A stretch of 64,000 nt of DNA. Source: Macrocystis pyrifera (lineage: Eukaryota > Sar > Phaeophyceae > Laminariales > Laminariaceae). Under the pieces are notes generated by a model. That model made no database searches and was not told the origin of the DNA. It saw only the letters and a program-made list of their open reading frames with translations. A program made the position numbers and the translations under genes. Below are positions 12,501 to 24,296 of the stretch, in pieces. The stretch covers positions 310,001-374,000 of the forward strand of contig JASSKH010000044.1 of the NCBI GenBank assembly GCA_031763025.1, written 5' to 3'. Numbering within the stretch: the stretch's first letter is position 1; the number at the start of each line of letters is the position of its first letter.

Positions 12501-13540
12501 TACAAACACCGCTTTGTTAGAGGCGTATCAATATGGTCATCATCGCCGAGCCCGTGCCTGTTCGTCCCAAATGTCTACTCTATGGTTTGCACTTCAAAGG
12601 AAGGGGGGGGGATCTCTGGTATTTTCGGGCCAACGGCCTGGTCTCGGGGTACATGATCCGAGGGGTGACTACGTCCGGATTAATAGGAGGTTGTCAGGGG
12701 TCGCCACCAAAGATCCTCCTCGTGCCGTGTTTCATGCCGCCGAAGCGGTACTTGAAGCCGGTTAGCACTTTCCCTCCTGCAAATGCAATATCAAGCCGCC
12801 GAACAATCGACGAAGGGCCGAGATAAGCGTACCGCTAGATAAACAAGACATTTTCGCTGGTTTGATATCGTCGTCACCCTTCGCCGATGACAGCATCTGA
12901 CGGGAAGATACAAGGTTCTAATGATAATAATATATCATTTTTTGTATATTATCCTTGGTTGTTTGAAGACGCTACTCAGCTTCACAATATCGACTAGTCG
13001 TACCTAAATAAATACAGATAACATTGACAGAAACCCAAACACATCCGGGTCATTGAATCTGTGCTTGACGTGATCATTTACAGCTGGGGTATCATGTGAC
13101 GACCAGCAATCGAGGCCAAATGCCATCACCAAATGAAGACAAAAAAACAGCTACTCATTCTTGATACTTTCTGTATTTCTTGTTTAGCCTGCCATGATAC
13201 GAACACTTGCAGCACAACTCCAACGTCGATCGCTTCATAACATACCAAAGAAAGAAAATAATAATACAAGACTGGAAACAAGGTAACAAATATGAAACCT
13301 ACTGTACGGACGGAATCCACACTCTCTTCCGTACATTCTGCCAGCTCTGCATGGATCGTGCAAAACAATTATCTCTGTATCAGATACGACAACGCAACAC
13401 ACCTCGACCCCCTCAAGGCAAGGCGCCGACGCTTCCCCGTGACTGGAATACGCAGGGAGTGTCTCGTAGCCGCGCCGCTTGGCAGAATCTTGGATGTGGG
13501 CAGTTGATTCCTCCCTACCGCACAGCCAGCGTCGGTACGC
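6540..13540. other. Seven kilobases without a recognised gene
   Basis: Open frames reach about 157 codons (minus strand, 10.07-10.55 kb) but overlap on both strands and show no family signature. A short LDTG-containing frame near 10.39 kb is too weak to call. Visible structure is limited to an A-tract at about 7553-7569, a possible inverted pair of ACCTGGT motifs at 7640-7806 and a G9 run at 12603-12611. Confidence 0.4.
7640..7806. repeat. Possible short inverted-repeat element bounded by ATACCTGGT
   Basis: ATACCTGGTTTTGTACAC at the left is roughly the reverse complement of GTGTGTACCAGGTAT at the right, which gives an element of about 167 bp with ends of about 15 bp. A third ACCTGGTA lies inside at 7677. 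A similarly arranged pair occurs at 62037-62175. There is no internal coding capacity. It may be a decayed MITE, or chance pairing of a common motif. Confidence 0.35.
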
Positions 13541-13559
13541 CTGTAATCCAAGGCAAAAA

Positions 13560-13755
13560 TACCGGGAACAAATACGGGGAGGAGAGGGAAGGGCGTACTC
13601 GTGTCATGCATGGCCGTACTTGCATGAATATAGTCCCTTTCCTCCCTTAAATGCGGAGAACGGTCGTGGCGAGTTTTCACAGATCAGACAGACAGTGGTT
13701 GCTTGCATCACAAGCGGGACGCGGGTAGGTGTTTGGCAAGTCGCAAGAACGTGAG
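13560..13755 (+). repeat. Family A repeat, partial copy
   Basis: A purine-rich, G-rich lead is followed by GTACTCGTGTCATGCATGGC, then CGAGTTTTCACAGATCAGAC, and further on by a GGCAAGTCGCAAGAACGTGA-like block. Order and orientation match the plus copy at 5938-6090. The CCCTACAATGCC block is decayed. Two overlapping open frames cross the copy and are not believable as genes. Confidence 0.5.
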
Positions 13756-13759
13756 TTTT

Positions 13760-15160
13760 ATCCCACCCATAACCGCGTGTGATGCGGATGCTCGTGCATG
13801 CCGATGACAGCGTTCAATGGATGGGGGGGGGTGGAGTCGTTGCGTGACACGCCAGGAAACCCGGTTATCCCCTGGAGTTCTCCTTCGTTGTGGGAAGGCT
13901 GCTGAGTGTCCAATATCGAGGCTTGTGCTGTGCACATCCTTATAAGGCAAGCACAACAAACAATGGTGAGCCGGAAGGGACGAAGATTGGAAAATGGCAG
14001 CAAGTTGCGTTGATAGAGCTCAAGCCGGAAGCAATTACAGAAGCGAGTTGGACTTTGTGCTGAGTGCTCTCCTTGTTTCCTTGTTTGTCTTCTTCCGGAG
14101 TGCTCATGAGTGGTCAACGTTGATACTCATGTTACACATTGTCCGACCTCAAGCAGAAATATGATATACGCATTGAATTTGATATCCCACAACGTGCAGT
14201 ATGATGATAACCAGCGTGTGGATCACTCATGAATAACGAATCGAAATCCGAAAGACGAATGAACCGAAAGGACAACGAAGCAACCTCGAACAAAGTAAAA
14301 CTCCCTTCTGCGCTTGCCTACCTACCTGCGGTGTAACCTCTAAATATCAGATGGCGCAGGGGAGGTGGATGGTGCTATGTACAGTCAAATATACATGTAT
14401 ATATTTACATAATTCGTGTGTACTAGTGTGGTTGACAGAGTGGGTAAGGCATAAAATGGGTTCTGTGCATGATCAGGGTGGAATTCTACCACGAGCTGAT
14501 GAAAACTACCCGTAGCCCTTAACTGGCGCCTTAGAATGCTCGTCCGGGTGCCCACTTGACGGAAACGCATACGTGTCATCATCGTGTTTCGACAGAAACC
14601 TGTAGCTGCTCCGTTTTGTAAGTACTGGTGACTAGTATACGTACGGCTCATGTGTACATAAATAGCCGACACTGTATAGGAGTACGGTGGTACGCATTCT
14701 GTTTGACTGTCTCGCACATCGAGAATGTGGATAAAACTAGGGGCGGGTAACATATACCCGTATATATGCAGTTATCTACTTGAGCTACGATCTGTCAATT
14801 CAGTCAATATTTTGTCCTAAAGGCTGTATATGGCCCCGACCACCTGTGTAACGACGGTTAACCACGCGTCACCAAGTACGACTAAGACGAACACAGGGAT
14901 ACCAACGGGAAATGTGTCGAAGTCGATCGCGTGAAGGGGTGGAAGTTCGTTACAAGTTCAGGCATGCCAAAAGAGGGCTGCTGCCAATACACACTAAACG
15001 AGAGGGAGTTGTGGACGCATCCCACGGCAAGGATTGATGCCTAATCTTTCAAATTTCGCGCCCGGGGAGCTCAAGATGCCGCTCGAAACACGGCGTCCGA
15101 AGAAGTATGTTCGCGCACACCCGAGTAGCAATGATGTACGCGCGGTACGTCCTTGAACAA
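13760..15160. other. Region without a recognised gene
   Basis: It contains a G9 run at 13823-13831 and a dispersed repeat at 14095-14142 that recurs at 22081-22130. Otherwise it is unique-looking sequence with short overlapping open frames. Confidence 0.4.
14095..14142 (+). repeat. Dispersed repeat, GGAGTGCTCATGAGTG family, copy 1
   Basis: CGGAGTGCTCATGAGTGGTC and the following GTTGATACTCATGTTACAC closely match 22081-22130 in the same orientation. Partial matches to the CATGAGTGGTCAACGTT core occur near 32074 and 32187. This suggests a dispersed element end. Confidence 0.5.
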
Positions 15161-15167
15161 ATCGTGT

Positions 15168-15275
15168 ACTACGGGAGACCATAGTAATTGGGACCTACGG
15201 TACACATTAAAACCTATATATTTACCTATTTTTACTCTCAATATTTGGTGCTATTTACTATGGTCCCCCGTAACA
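15168..15275 (+). mobile_element. MITE-1, copy 1
   Basis: A miniature element of about 108 bp has inverted termini resembling CTATTACGGGGGACCATAG; here the left end reads CTACGGGAGACCATAGTAAT and the right end CTATTTACTATGGTCCCCCG. The interior contains AAAACCTATATATTTACC and TTTTTACT blocks shared with the copies at 24386-24496 and, reversed, 24916-25030. No transposase lies in the window, and no clear target-site duplication is visible, so the superfamily stays open. Confidence 0.8.
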
Positions 15276-15289
15276 GTAAAAATGTCGCA

Positions 15290-17810
15290 CTAAAGAAGTG
15301 ACCGGTGGATTTTTGCTTGCGGAACTCGATTAAGCAGAACATATTGCTGAATAAGGCAAACAAAGGGCAACACCTGTCACGGGATGAGTTTATTATTCAA
15401 GGTCGCGTATGTTTACCTGGATTGTCAAACGACGAGCGCTTTTCTTGTTTACTACATATGCAGTAGTACTGGTTGTTCTGGTGCGTTGTATTTGACCACG
15501 CTGTATCTCCGATCCTCTATCCATTGTATATTTGTCCATACAGTAGAACGACACAAGTTGATTTGGTTTACAATAAGACCAGGTACCAGGCATAAATTTG
15601 TCGCCATGCTTGCGATGTGACCATGAGTGCGCAGCAGAATGTTTCACATGTCAACAAATGAATTATTAGAGCTTATCATGTTGCTCAGTGATCAGTCGTA
15701 TTGTCTGCATGACATCGGGTGATGTGGACGGCCTGCTGAAGATCGAGAGCTGGCTGGCTTGCAAAACGTTCGTTGTTAAACGCACAAAAACAGCTACTGT
15801 CGTACAACCAGAAATAATACCCCGCGAAAGAAAATTAAAACCAGAAAAACATTGATCAAATAGTGTAGATACCAAACAGGAGCTCCGGAATGATAAAAAA
15901 TCTTGCTTCGAGCAATTTCGTCCCGTGATGCAAACAAAGCAATGCTTGACCTCCGTTACAGGGTCTGAATACTTCCTGAAGCCCACACCTAGTACGCTAC
16001 ACGTCGGCCGGAAGATAAGCTGAGGGCTAGCAATGGAGTTCTGCCGTGTTCCGTAAGGAGTGGTGATATGTCGTTTTTAAACTATTAATAGAAATTGTAC
16101 CACTAAAGTCCGAATCATGGGAAAATTTAAATGAAGTTTTCAACGACTCCAGTACCCATTTTTTGTTTTCACTGAGGGGCCCCTCAACGTCAAAGTGAGA
16201 TTCACGTACCGTGAAATTGAACACATACCGTAGTTTGATGCGTTGTAGTACTGTAGGCTCGTTCCATCAATTGGAAAAAGGCGCAGCGTTGACGATTGTT
16301 TAGACCGGACTCGAGCTCAGCGGAGATTCTCCTCCTTCTCTGGCTGCTGCCGCTGTAATGATTGGTGTTTCGTTTCCGTGTTTGCGTCTGTTGCTGTTAA
16401 GGTTGTTGTTATTCTCACTTTCACCCATCGCCACAACGCAGCAGTCCGTGGTCACATGACACGCTCCAACAGCTCCCCTGGAGTGGAACAAACGCTCAGG
16501 AAGAAAAGATCGCTGGCATTGTTTGCTGTCACTGTTTCGCATACGGGGCCATGTTCGGCGCCCCAGGCGACGCGTGCTACGGCATAAGTTTGCTCGTTTT
16601 AGGCAAAGACTGTTTGACGATTCGTCGTCTCGACCCACCGACTCTTCATCATGGTTTGCTTTCAGGATATGTTTCGTATCAGACCTACCGTAGGTGCTTA
16701 TCGGTCTAGCACGTTTCGCGACCCCGAGATAGCAACCAAAACAAAGACAGCAATACTTGGTATTACCAGCCGAACAAGAGCAGCGTGAGTACCCAACAGT
16801 GCGGGTAGGGTCATTCCACGTCCGTGCCGTGCGACGGTTTGCATTTCAACTCGTACACCAATCTGTATCACCCCCCGGTGTCGCAGTGGCCGTTGCTCTA
16901 TCCGTCGATATTTTTCCACTTCGAAGTCCCAAGACAGTTGAGCGTGGGATGCCTCTCGGTCCCGGTTTAGAGTGAGATGTATCATAACCCTCACTGGCGT
17001 GAAGAGTGTCTGGTCAACGTTTTACACGGGCGTCCTGACCGCATGCAGCTCGACTCCGATGCGGTTTGCCGGTACTGGGGGAGGCCTGCTGAGCGATGCA
17101 ACGATATTCAGGGGTGATGCCTACGAAACATCTGAGCTCCTCACACTAGGAGGTCAATATCTCACCTGAAACTTTGTTTCAAGGCAGTGTATTCTCCCGA
17201 AACAGACCCAACTATTTCTGGGCGCTAACCCTGAAAGCGTTTTATAGTGAAAGTATCATACATTTGGTTGGCAGGATAGTTGCTCTCGTGAAGAACTCAG
17301 CCGGTCCGAACCGCTTTAAGGCCGACGGCAGACTGCGCCCAGGGTTTCAAATATCGTCCAATGTATACGGGACCCTTGTTACGAGTGTTACCATTGAGGT
17401 AGCACCAAACCAGCCTGAGACTCCTCGCTTAACGAGCCCCATACTCGTCCCTTAACATTCGATTTTGAGGAAACAGATGCAGTATTTTCCTGGTGCATAC
17501 ATACAAAGCGCCTACCACCGTAGATATTTAGCGAATCAGTTTGTAGAGCAGAATTCGGGCTTTCTACGAGTTTGGGCAGCTCCTCTCAGCACAGGAACTC
17601 ACCCTGTCCGAAAAAACAAACGGCCAAAACCTGCCGGCTGAACCGCTGCTTGGTTGGGTAATTTCTGGTCGATAGAGCTCCTCACGCAACCGACTACTGT
17701 ACCCGTTAGAAAAAATACCTCGAAATATGATACGTGTACGGGCGCGTTCTACAATAGAGAGGTTGCACATTCCCACTGAAACGATTTCTGGACGACGGGG
17801 TTCCTTAGCC
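15290..17810. other. Region without a recognised gene
   Basis: It carries a second copy of the 34-bp repeat at 17133-17166, preceded by GGGGTGATGCCTACGAAAC, a block echoed at 18261-18281. Open frames reach about 112 codons and are unconvincing. No exon-like segment with matching splice borders was found. Confidence 0.4.
17133..17166 (+). repeat. 34-bp dispersed repeat, copy 2
   Basis: TGAGCTCCTCACACTAGGAG and the following CAATATCTCACC match 3031-3064 with about five differences. The GGTGATGCCTACG block just upstream is shared with about 18265-18280, so the underlying repeat is longer than the best-preserved 34 bp. Confidence 0.5.
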
Positions 17811-17812
17811 GC

Positions 17813-17893
17813 TTTAGTACCGCAGTCCCGATTTGGGGACAAACCAGTCTAATTCCAAGTGATTTGTCCCCAAAACGGGACTGCGGTACTAAA
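17813..17893. mobile_element. MITE-2, intact-looking 81-bp copy
   Basis: Two 31-bp arms, 17813-17843 and 17863-17893, are inverted repeats with 30/31 matches. Each starts TTTAGTACCGCAGTCCCG and ends GGGGACAAA. Only 19 bp separate them, so the element is nearly a perfect hairpin. Decayed relatives lie at 21721-21785, 28429-28508, 31366-31395 and 63115-63277. Such minimal hairpins are usually mobilised in trans by a DNA transposase. None is seen here. Confidence 0.85.
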
Positions 17894-17899
17894 AGGGTT

Positions 17900-20270
17900 A
17901 ACCCACAACCGTCGGAAGGCCAATCTTGTTTCGAAAACTGACGTTTTTGTATACTTGCGCCATGGGATTATTCATCGAGATGCAATTTGAGTTTTGGCTC
18001 AAGTCAGGTTTGGGATGAGATGTGGAGCTCCTTAAGTGGGGAACCTTAGAAAACAATGAGAGCAGAACCTCTATCATAGAACGCCTCTACGACTATATAA
18101 TTTTTTAATGAACTACACAGAGTACAGTATATTGGTCGGGTTGGTTACGCGAGCACACGTTTTCTAAATCGAGCTTCGCGCGTCATATTTTTGTTGCAAC
18201 GTTGAGCACGACCCCTGTTAGACTTTTGCTCTTCCCCTGTCGTAACATATGAAACACTTGGGGCGTGATGCCTACGTTTCTGATATTCTCCCCTCATCCT
18301 CTTCGAATGTCGTCGGGTAAGATCGACGATATCGAGCAACTATTGCAGCAACCGCCACTGGGTGTTTGAGGGATGTTACAGTTCAAAGTATGCGAGCAAC
18401 GATGCAAGGAGTTGTACGGCACGGGTTCAACCTGATTTATGCCGTGCTGCTAACGTTTGACGGCAACAAGTATAACATTGTTCCGGTCGCTCTCTCTGGG
18501 TTTCAAAGGGGTTACCGACTTCCGTGCCTTGCCCATATACTACAATCTGAAAATGTTTTACTCTACACACGATGAACCAATAGGTGTTGCACACGAATCG
18601 GAGTCCTCCGCTCGAAAGTGAGGACATATACTTGCTATCGTATCCGTTCCATATGATGAGGACTTTTTTTAGCTATTTCTTTACATACCTTGAGGTTGAA
18701 GCGAAATTCAGTGCATAGTATCTGCATCGCCGTTGCCGTCGTCATTGTCGCCATCATCGCCATCATCGGCGTCGTCATCGCCATCAGCAGAATTACCACC
18801 ATCACCATTTTCACCATCGTCACCATCATCGTCACCATCATCGTCACCGCCACCATCAACACCAACACCAACACAAACACAAACACCAACAACGCCACCA
18901 CCATCAAGCCCACAGCCCGATGACCATAACAGGCGTCAAGGCATGCGCGTTGGAGACGGAAAGAGAGGGGATTCGTGTATAAGCAATGATGTCGACATCG
19001 AATTTTACGTAAGTGCACAAAACGTCGTGGAATATAAAAACGAATAATTGCTATACGAATACAGTAGACGAACCCACCCGTTATGGAGGCAAGTAATGGA
19101 GTTATACTTGATTTTAGAAAAGGTCGAACAGTTGTCACTGACGAAGCTCACCGACCACGGTATCACCCATTTGAACAACCATTGCAAACTTAAGACCACC
19201 GAATACGGTTGAGGTCCAACGAATCAACTATGTTTGGCATGAGCTAGGTTTTCGCTAAGAGAGATAACCTCATCGGGTCGGGGTAACGGCCTTTTTGTAA
19301 GACTATCCTCGATGACCCCCTATTGCTGTGTAGGCGTCATTGCGTTATATTATTGCACTTAATATGAGAGATTCTTGCCCTCTCTCTCAGAAGCTCTGGA
19401 GAGGCGAGGATCCGCAAATATATGTCCAGCATCTGTTACTGGTCAATATCAACCAAAGTTAATCTAAACAGTAGTCGCGCTAGTCGCACTTGCCGACACG
19501 GTAGCCGCAAAGCCGCGCTTCTATACGTTCGCGTATACTTTATACCTTCCATCAATTCCGGTTTTTGGACTCATGATATCTAATCCGTTATCCGACTGTG
19601 CTACTATATGGGTCCGCCGAACAAACCATTATCGTTGAAGTATCGATACGAGCCGAATATTTGATAACCACGAAGGACCTGTGAGATTCCACAAAACATC
19701 GGACACATGGATTCCCGCTGCATCTTGATGTGTCAGGCCGGTGCTACAGTAGGGAGGACGTTTTTGTATGCAATGTTTTCCGCCGATGAGAGCCACCCGG
19801 AAATAGTGACTACCTTATCTGACTGCTATTCTTGAGTTAAGTGTGTTCCTTTCGCGATATGCACCGTCCTGACTTGTTGCTGCATGATTTCCTGCCCCAA
19901 CTATCTTAATTTGCGTTCAATGTTGGGCGGGAATTTAGAGCCACTCGCCCGAGTGGATGTTAATATGGTACTAAATATTGAGGTAATCCCGATTCCGTTG
20001 GACCAGTATTCAGCGCAGATATAATCCTAGTCTGTACGATCTGCATGGCCAGGGGTACCATGTTGCCGGGATGGGAGCCGTACAAGCTGGATTACTCAGA
20101 GCGTGTTTCGTGGATGGGATCAGTACGAAACGTACACGACATCTCACACTGGAAGGTCAGCGCCAAGATGTATCTAGCTTGTGATACACTCAACTTGTAG
20201 AAGATTTTATCGGGCTTCGATCTTGCATTGTCCCTCAACGTTGTGCGGTGAGGTGGAGACAACTCATATT
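17900..20270. other. Region without a recognised gene; includes a triplet array
   Basis: Apart from the CACCAT/CATCAC array at 18724-18912 I see no feature. A CCTCTATCATAGAACGCCTC motif at 18067-18086 belongs to a small dispersed family. The long frames near 18.6-19.1 kb are translations of the triplet array and have no support as genes. Confidence 0.4.
18724..18912 (+). repeat. Triplet/hexamer array (CATCAC, GTCACC, ACCAAC)
   Basis: An imperfect array of CATCAC, CATCGTCACC and later CAACACCAACAC units gives repetitive products in all frames (valine/threonine/isoleucine, serine/proline, or histidine/asparagine). There are no splice signals around it, so it is treated as a microsatellite. Confidence 0.8.
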
Positions 20271-20273
20271 GCG

Positions 20274-20312
20274 CCCCCCCCCCCCCCGCCCCCGGCCCCC
20301 CCCCCCCCCCCC
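20274..20312 (+). repeat. Poly-C double tract (C14 and C17)
   Basis: Runs of 14 C (20274-20287) and 17 C (20296-20312) are separated by GCCCCCGG. This is the complement of the G tracts elsewhere. The glycine- and proline-rich frames across it are artefacts of the homopolymer. Confidence 0.9.
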
Positions 20313-20319
20313 AAGGTAG

Positions 20320-21715
20320 CATGCGTCAATCAGTAAACCCCTCCTTACCGGTAACCCTTGTGGAAATGGGTGTACGCCCTGCCCGTCCAAAATGCGTGAG
20401 GCGTGTCTCCAAAAATTGATTAGACGGTATGTTCTTTTCGTAGTAAAAACGGTGCTCAGTCTCGAAGAGGATGCAAAGGTCAATACTCAGACGAATACGG
20501 CCACCCTCCCCTGTAAATTCTTGTGCTCGACACGGCTGCTCCGCCTTCGTTGATTGCGCCTACGGTTGCTTTTCATCAGAGATGGATGGCATGGACGTCG
20601 AAGATGGTGTGCAGTAGCCGTACTCGCCTTGTCCCCACAACGTGACGCATTCGAACTGTAGAAGAAACCGTCGAGGGCCGGGATGACGATAGTGGCCACC
20701 TGCAACAGCATCGAGCCAAGATCGAGAAAACACATAAAGTTGTGCTTGACGGGGTTGAGAGTGTAGAAGGTGCAGAGGATAATGCAATGATAGTAGAGAG
20801 TAAAACAATTCCAACGTGTGGCGTAGGTCGTCGATGTCAAACCGGGACCGTCTCGCGTTATGATACGCTTGCCGCCCTGTTCCCGCGCTCACAGCTGGCT
20901 GCTGCCGAGAGCTCGAGGTTTCGAGGGATTTCTATGGACGTTCTGGATTCAAGAGGGGAGTTCAACACTTTCAAAGGTGGCATTCGAATTATTTATTATG
21001 ACATCTAACGTGCGTTGCGTCCAGCCGCATGTACAACTCCTTCACGAATTGCATGCCTACTTGTCGAGGAAAATACCTAATAACTAGAGTAGTTATCATA
21101 TTTGCAGTAGATGGAGGGTTTACACTTCGGGCTGATCATGATTTCTGTAGATCTAGAATTCCGAACCTGCCGTTGCAAGAGGTTATGTGAAGGATCCGTC
21201 TAGAACAGACCCAACTCACCAAGCATATGCTTTGTTACCATGCAGGCCGCTCGACTCCCACCCGGCTACAACAACAGTGCTATGGGTGCCCTACAACAGT
21301 AGTACATCTTGCCTTTCAATATTTAGAACATGAAGTGAGAATTGATTATCAGCAGAATTGAAGTAAGAATTGTTCTTCAGCAGGAGTTTCCAGACGTACA
21401 CTACATTTTTTAATACAGGCGAGAGGTCGATGTTGAGTCGGCAGCAAAAACACTACAGGAATTTTGGGGTCGTGCACATAGATCTCCTGGTCTGATTCGG
21501 TCGTAGTTTTTTCTAGTTTCGACTGCAGATACGATAGGGTGTGTACGACGCCCATATGTTCGCTACCGAATTGGGGTCACTCAGGCGAGTTCCGCTGGAC
21601 ACTAATCAAAGTCGAACGCAACAACATTTGCGTGCCGGAGAGTAGCAAGACAATCCTATGGTTGGTTGTGCATTCCGCGAAAACCAAAACAATGGCGACA
21701 TATCTTTGAGGATTA
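20320..21715. other. Region without a recognised gene
   Basis: Open frames of about 88-117 codons overlap on both strands between 20.49 and 21.01 kb. I find no domain or splice evidence to prefer any of them. Confidence 0.35.
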
Positions 21716-21720
21716 TACAC

Positions 21721-21785
21721 CCGTTTTGGGGACAAACAGCCTAGAATTTGAGGGGGTATATCCCTGAAACGGGAATACAGTCGTG
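21721..21785. mobile_element. MITE-2, decayed copy
   Basis: CCCGTTTTGGGGACAAACAG at the left is nearly identical to the inner arm of the 17813-17893 element. The right arm (ATCCCTGAAACGGGAATACAG) is recognisable but diverged. The outer TTTAGTAC ends are lost or unclear. Confidence 0.6.
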
Positions 21786-21789
21786 CGGG

Positions 21790-23090
21790 GGTGGTGACAG
21801 CCGACAACATGACGTAGTCACTCGACTGAGTGACTCGTTTTAGACGTAAATAGTAATTTGGCCTTAAAGCGACCCCCCCTAGCGTACGAATCATGAGCCT
21901 TTTCTGAGAGTATTTACGTTTTGACCTCCCGCGGCTTCGATTAATTCAGGTTTCTGGCAACCTATATGAGGGATCGACGTTAAAGCACATGCTGCACGTT
22001 TGTTAAACAACGGAAATAGACCCAAACACGCATTTTCCCGTACAATCCTCGTCTAACAACAGTCCGTGGTTATTCTTTCGTCGGAGTGCTCATGAGTGAT
22101 GAACGTCGATCCTCATGCTACACGTTGTTGGAGAGCTACTGTAGAATACTTGGACCAGTGAACAATTTACTGCTTCGCACTTCTCGTAGGCCAAGTCCAT
22201 GTAAATGATGCCGGTTAAACCTTACCTCCTCGTGTTCATACGTGCAAGGTATTTCAATGTGCGTGAATAATCAGCTTCCTTGCTGGATTTTCGTTTGGGA
22301 CTCTCTGCCGCCTATTGGCTACGGAGGATCCACAGTGGAACTGGAGATAGTCGAAGAGCGACTAGCACTACAACTGGCATGTGTAGCAGTGGTATGTCTT
22401 GCTTTTCTAGGAGTTGCAACTCTCAGCTTAATATCTATTTCCCCGGCGGAGATTTCTAAACTCTCAAACTACACCTCAGACATATCATCGACCCCCATTT
22501 CACGACCTAGATCTTCCAATGCAGACACGTTTCTGATCTGCAAAATCTGTACGATTTAGCTCATGCCGTTCGGTGGGGAGCGAATTACTCGCATGATGTG
22601 GGGCATGTTTCGTGAGTCGGACCTGTACTGAACAGATCCCGCGCAACATGTCGTACCGGCGGGTTAGGGTCTAGACGATATATCCGTGGATGATCTGTAC
22701 ATGTTTTCGTCCGACGTGTGGAATGCCTCCGCGATATCGTGTGTACTTATGTACCTACAGTAAGGTATTCAACTATGTGTGGCATTTTTTTCCTTTACAA
22801 GTCGGTTACTCGGCGAAAGGATCGAATTGGGGTCTCCTTAGACGCGCGCCACAAAAGAGGGGTTGTACATTGTTGCCCTGAGGAACATCCGACGGACCGA
22901 GCTCCTAACCCCAAATATCGTCGGGATACTATCCGTGCCTCACAAACGGACTCCGTCGCATAGGCAGGAAACTGGATGGCTTGTCGGATATAACCGTCAC
23001 GATCTTTTCTCAGAACTACTGTAGGTTCAGGGCGATTTACAGAGCTTATCACGTGGAGTGGAGCCTCAGAAATAACTGGCTGACACCCCT
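21790..23090. other. Region without a recognised gene
   Basis: It contains the second GGAGTGCTCATGAGTG repeat at 22081-22130 and a GAGCTCCTAACCCCAAATAT block near 22899 that is related to pieces near 28.07 and 56.45 kb. A 105-codon frame at 22242-22559 has one hydrophobic stretch but no recognisable family or splice context. Confidence 0.35.
22081..22130 (+). repeat. Dispersed repeat, GGAGTGCTCATGAGTG family, copy 2
   Basis: TCGGAGTGCTCATGAGTGAT and the following GTCGATCCTCATGCTACACG are the closest match to 14095-14142. They share sequence and orientation, which points to a common source element. Confidence 0.5.
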
Positions 23091-23094
23091 AAGA

Positions 23095-23345
23095 TCTCTA
23101 TATTTATTTACACATCTATACTTACATATACATTTAAATCGATATCTATATGTAAATATATATTTGTATCTATATATATATATCTACAAGTATAACTCCA
23201 TATATCCTTAATTCTATATTTGTATTTATACATAATTATTTACGTATACATGTCTATATCTGTATCTATATGCACATCTTAATCTGTATTACATATATTT
23301 TGTTTTGGTGTACCCATGTATATGCCTATATTTATTTCCACATAC
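23095..23345. repeat. AT-rich TATATC-like low-complexity tract, left flank of satellite
   Basis: Imperfect TATATCTATATGTA-like repeats with many TATATA steps mark the left border of the satellite block. A similar tract lies at 25880-26070 and a weaker one at 26400-26545. The tyrosine/isoleucine-rich frames are artefacts of this composition. Confidence 0.75.
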
Positions 23346-23559
23346 GCACCAATATCTACTTCTTAAAAATCACACCGTGGACAAATAGATAACGGTCCAA
23401 TTGTCTGTTAATAGCTTTCTCTTGTAATTGACTGTCTTGCGTGGTCTCTACTTCCACTTTATTAATTAAAACCCACGGAGCTCTATTGATTAGCCAGACA
23501 ATTTCTATCAAATGACTCCTGCCTGGCCCCATCGTCCATAGCCTTGCATTTATAGGCAG

Positions 23560-24010
23560 TGACCGTAATCAATGGTCTGCACGATTCCAATTCATGATCC
23601 TGAAACAAATGTCCAGCCGATTTTATTTAATAGACCGCCTCCTACATCAGTTGTCCCGACAATACCAATTAATAGACGGCCCCCCGTTCTAATTGCCCCG
23701 ACAATTGCCATTACTAGACTGCCACCAAAATCAGGTTTCCTGACATACAATAAAACGACAGTCTCCCAGATCAATTGGCGCGACAATTCGAATTTGTACA
23801 AAGTCTCCACAATCACTTGTCCGGACAATTTCAATTACCAGACCGTCTTCTGAACCAACTATCCCTAAATTCGAAATAATAGACAGTATACCAAATCAAG
23901 TATCGGGACATTTTCAATTAATACAAAATCTCTGAAGTGATTGTTTCAGACAATGTCATTGGTACGCAGCCTCCTTAATCAATTGCCCGTACACTCCAAA
24001 AGGTCCTTGC
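23560..24010 (+). repeat. Degenerate ~42-bp satellite, forward arm
   Basis: About ten consecutive diverged units of 40-43 bp can be aligned by eye. Each has a CAATTAATAGAC-like block, a GCCTCC(C/T)-like block, ATCAATTG and a TCCCGACAA-like end. Units differ widely from each other, so the array is old. No binding or coding role can be read from it. Confidence 0.7.
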
Positions 24011-24088
24011 ACACGGATTATATAGTTTCGTTACACGGTTTATAATCATTTACATCTGAACTAAACCGTCCCACGTACGGAAATACAG

Positions 24089-24288
24089 TACAATCCTATT
24101 AAATACTTTAGTGCCAGACCCTTTTCTGCTTATGCCTTGGACAATAGGATTATCAATAGCTTATCGCCCCCACTGTATTTACAGCGGGTACAATCCTATT
24201 AAATACTTTAGTGCCAGACCCTTTTCTGCTTATGCCTTGGATAATAGGATTATCAATAGCTTATCGCCCCCACTGTATTTACAGCGGG
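24089..24288 (+). repeat. 100-bp perfect-period tandem duplication inside the satellite block
   Basis: 24089-24188 and 24189-24288 are identical except for one base (ACAATAGG versus ATAATAGG, at 24142/24242). Each unit has internal inverted pairs: AATCCTATT with AATAGGATT, and AAATAC with GTATTT. Its near-identity contrasts with the decayed units on both sides, so the duplication is recent. It lies between the forward and reversed satellite arms. Confidence 0.95.
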
Positions 24289-24296
24289 GACACGAA

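Noticed and set aside
18635-19138. 167-codon frame with a Met/Val/Thr-rich, membrane-like stretch
   Set aside because: The hydrophobic part is the translated CACCAT/CATCAC array.
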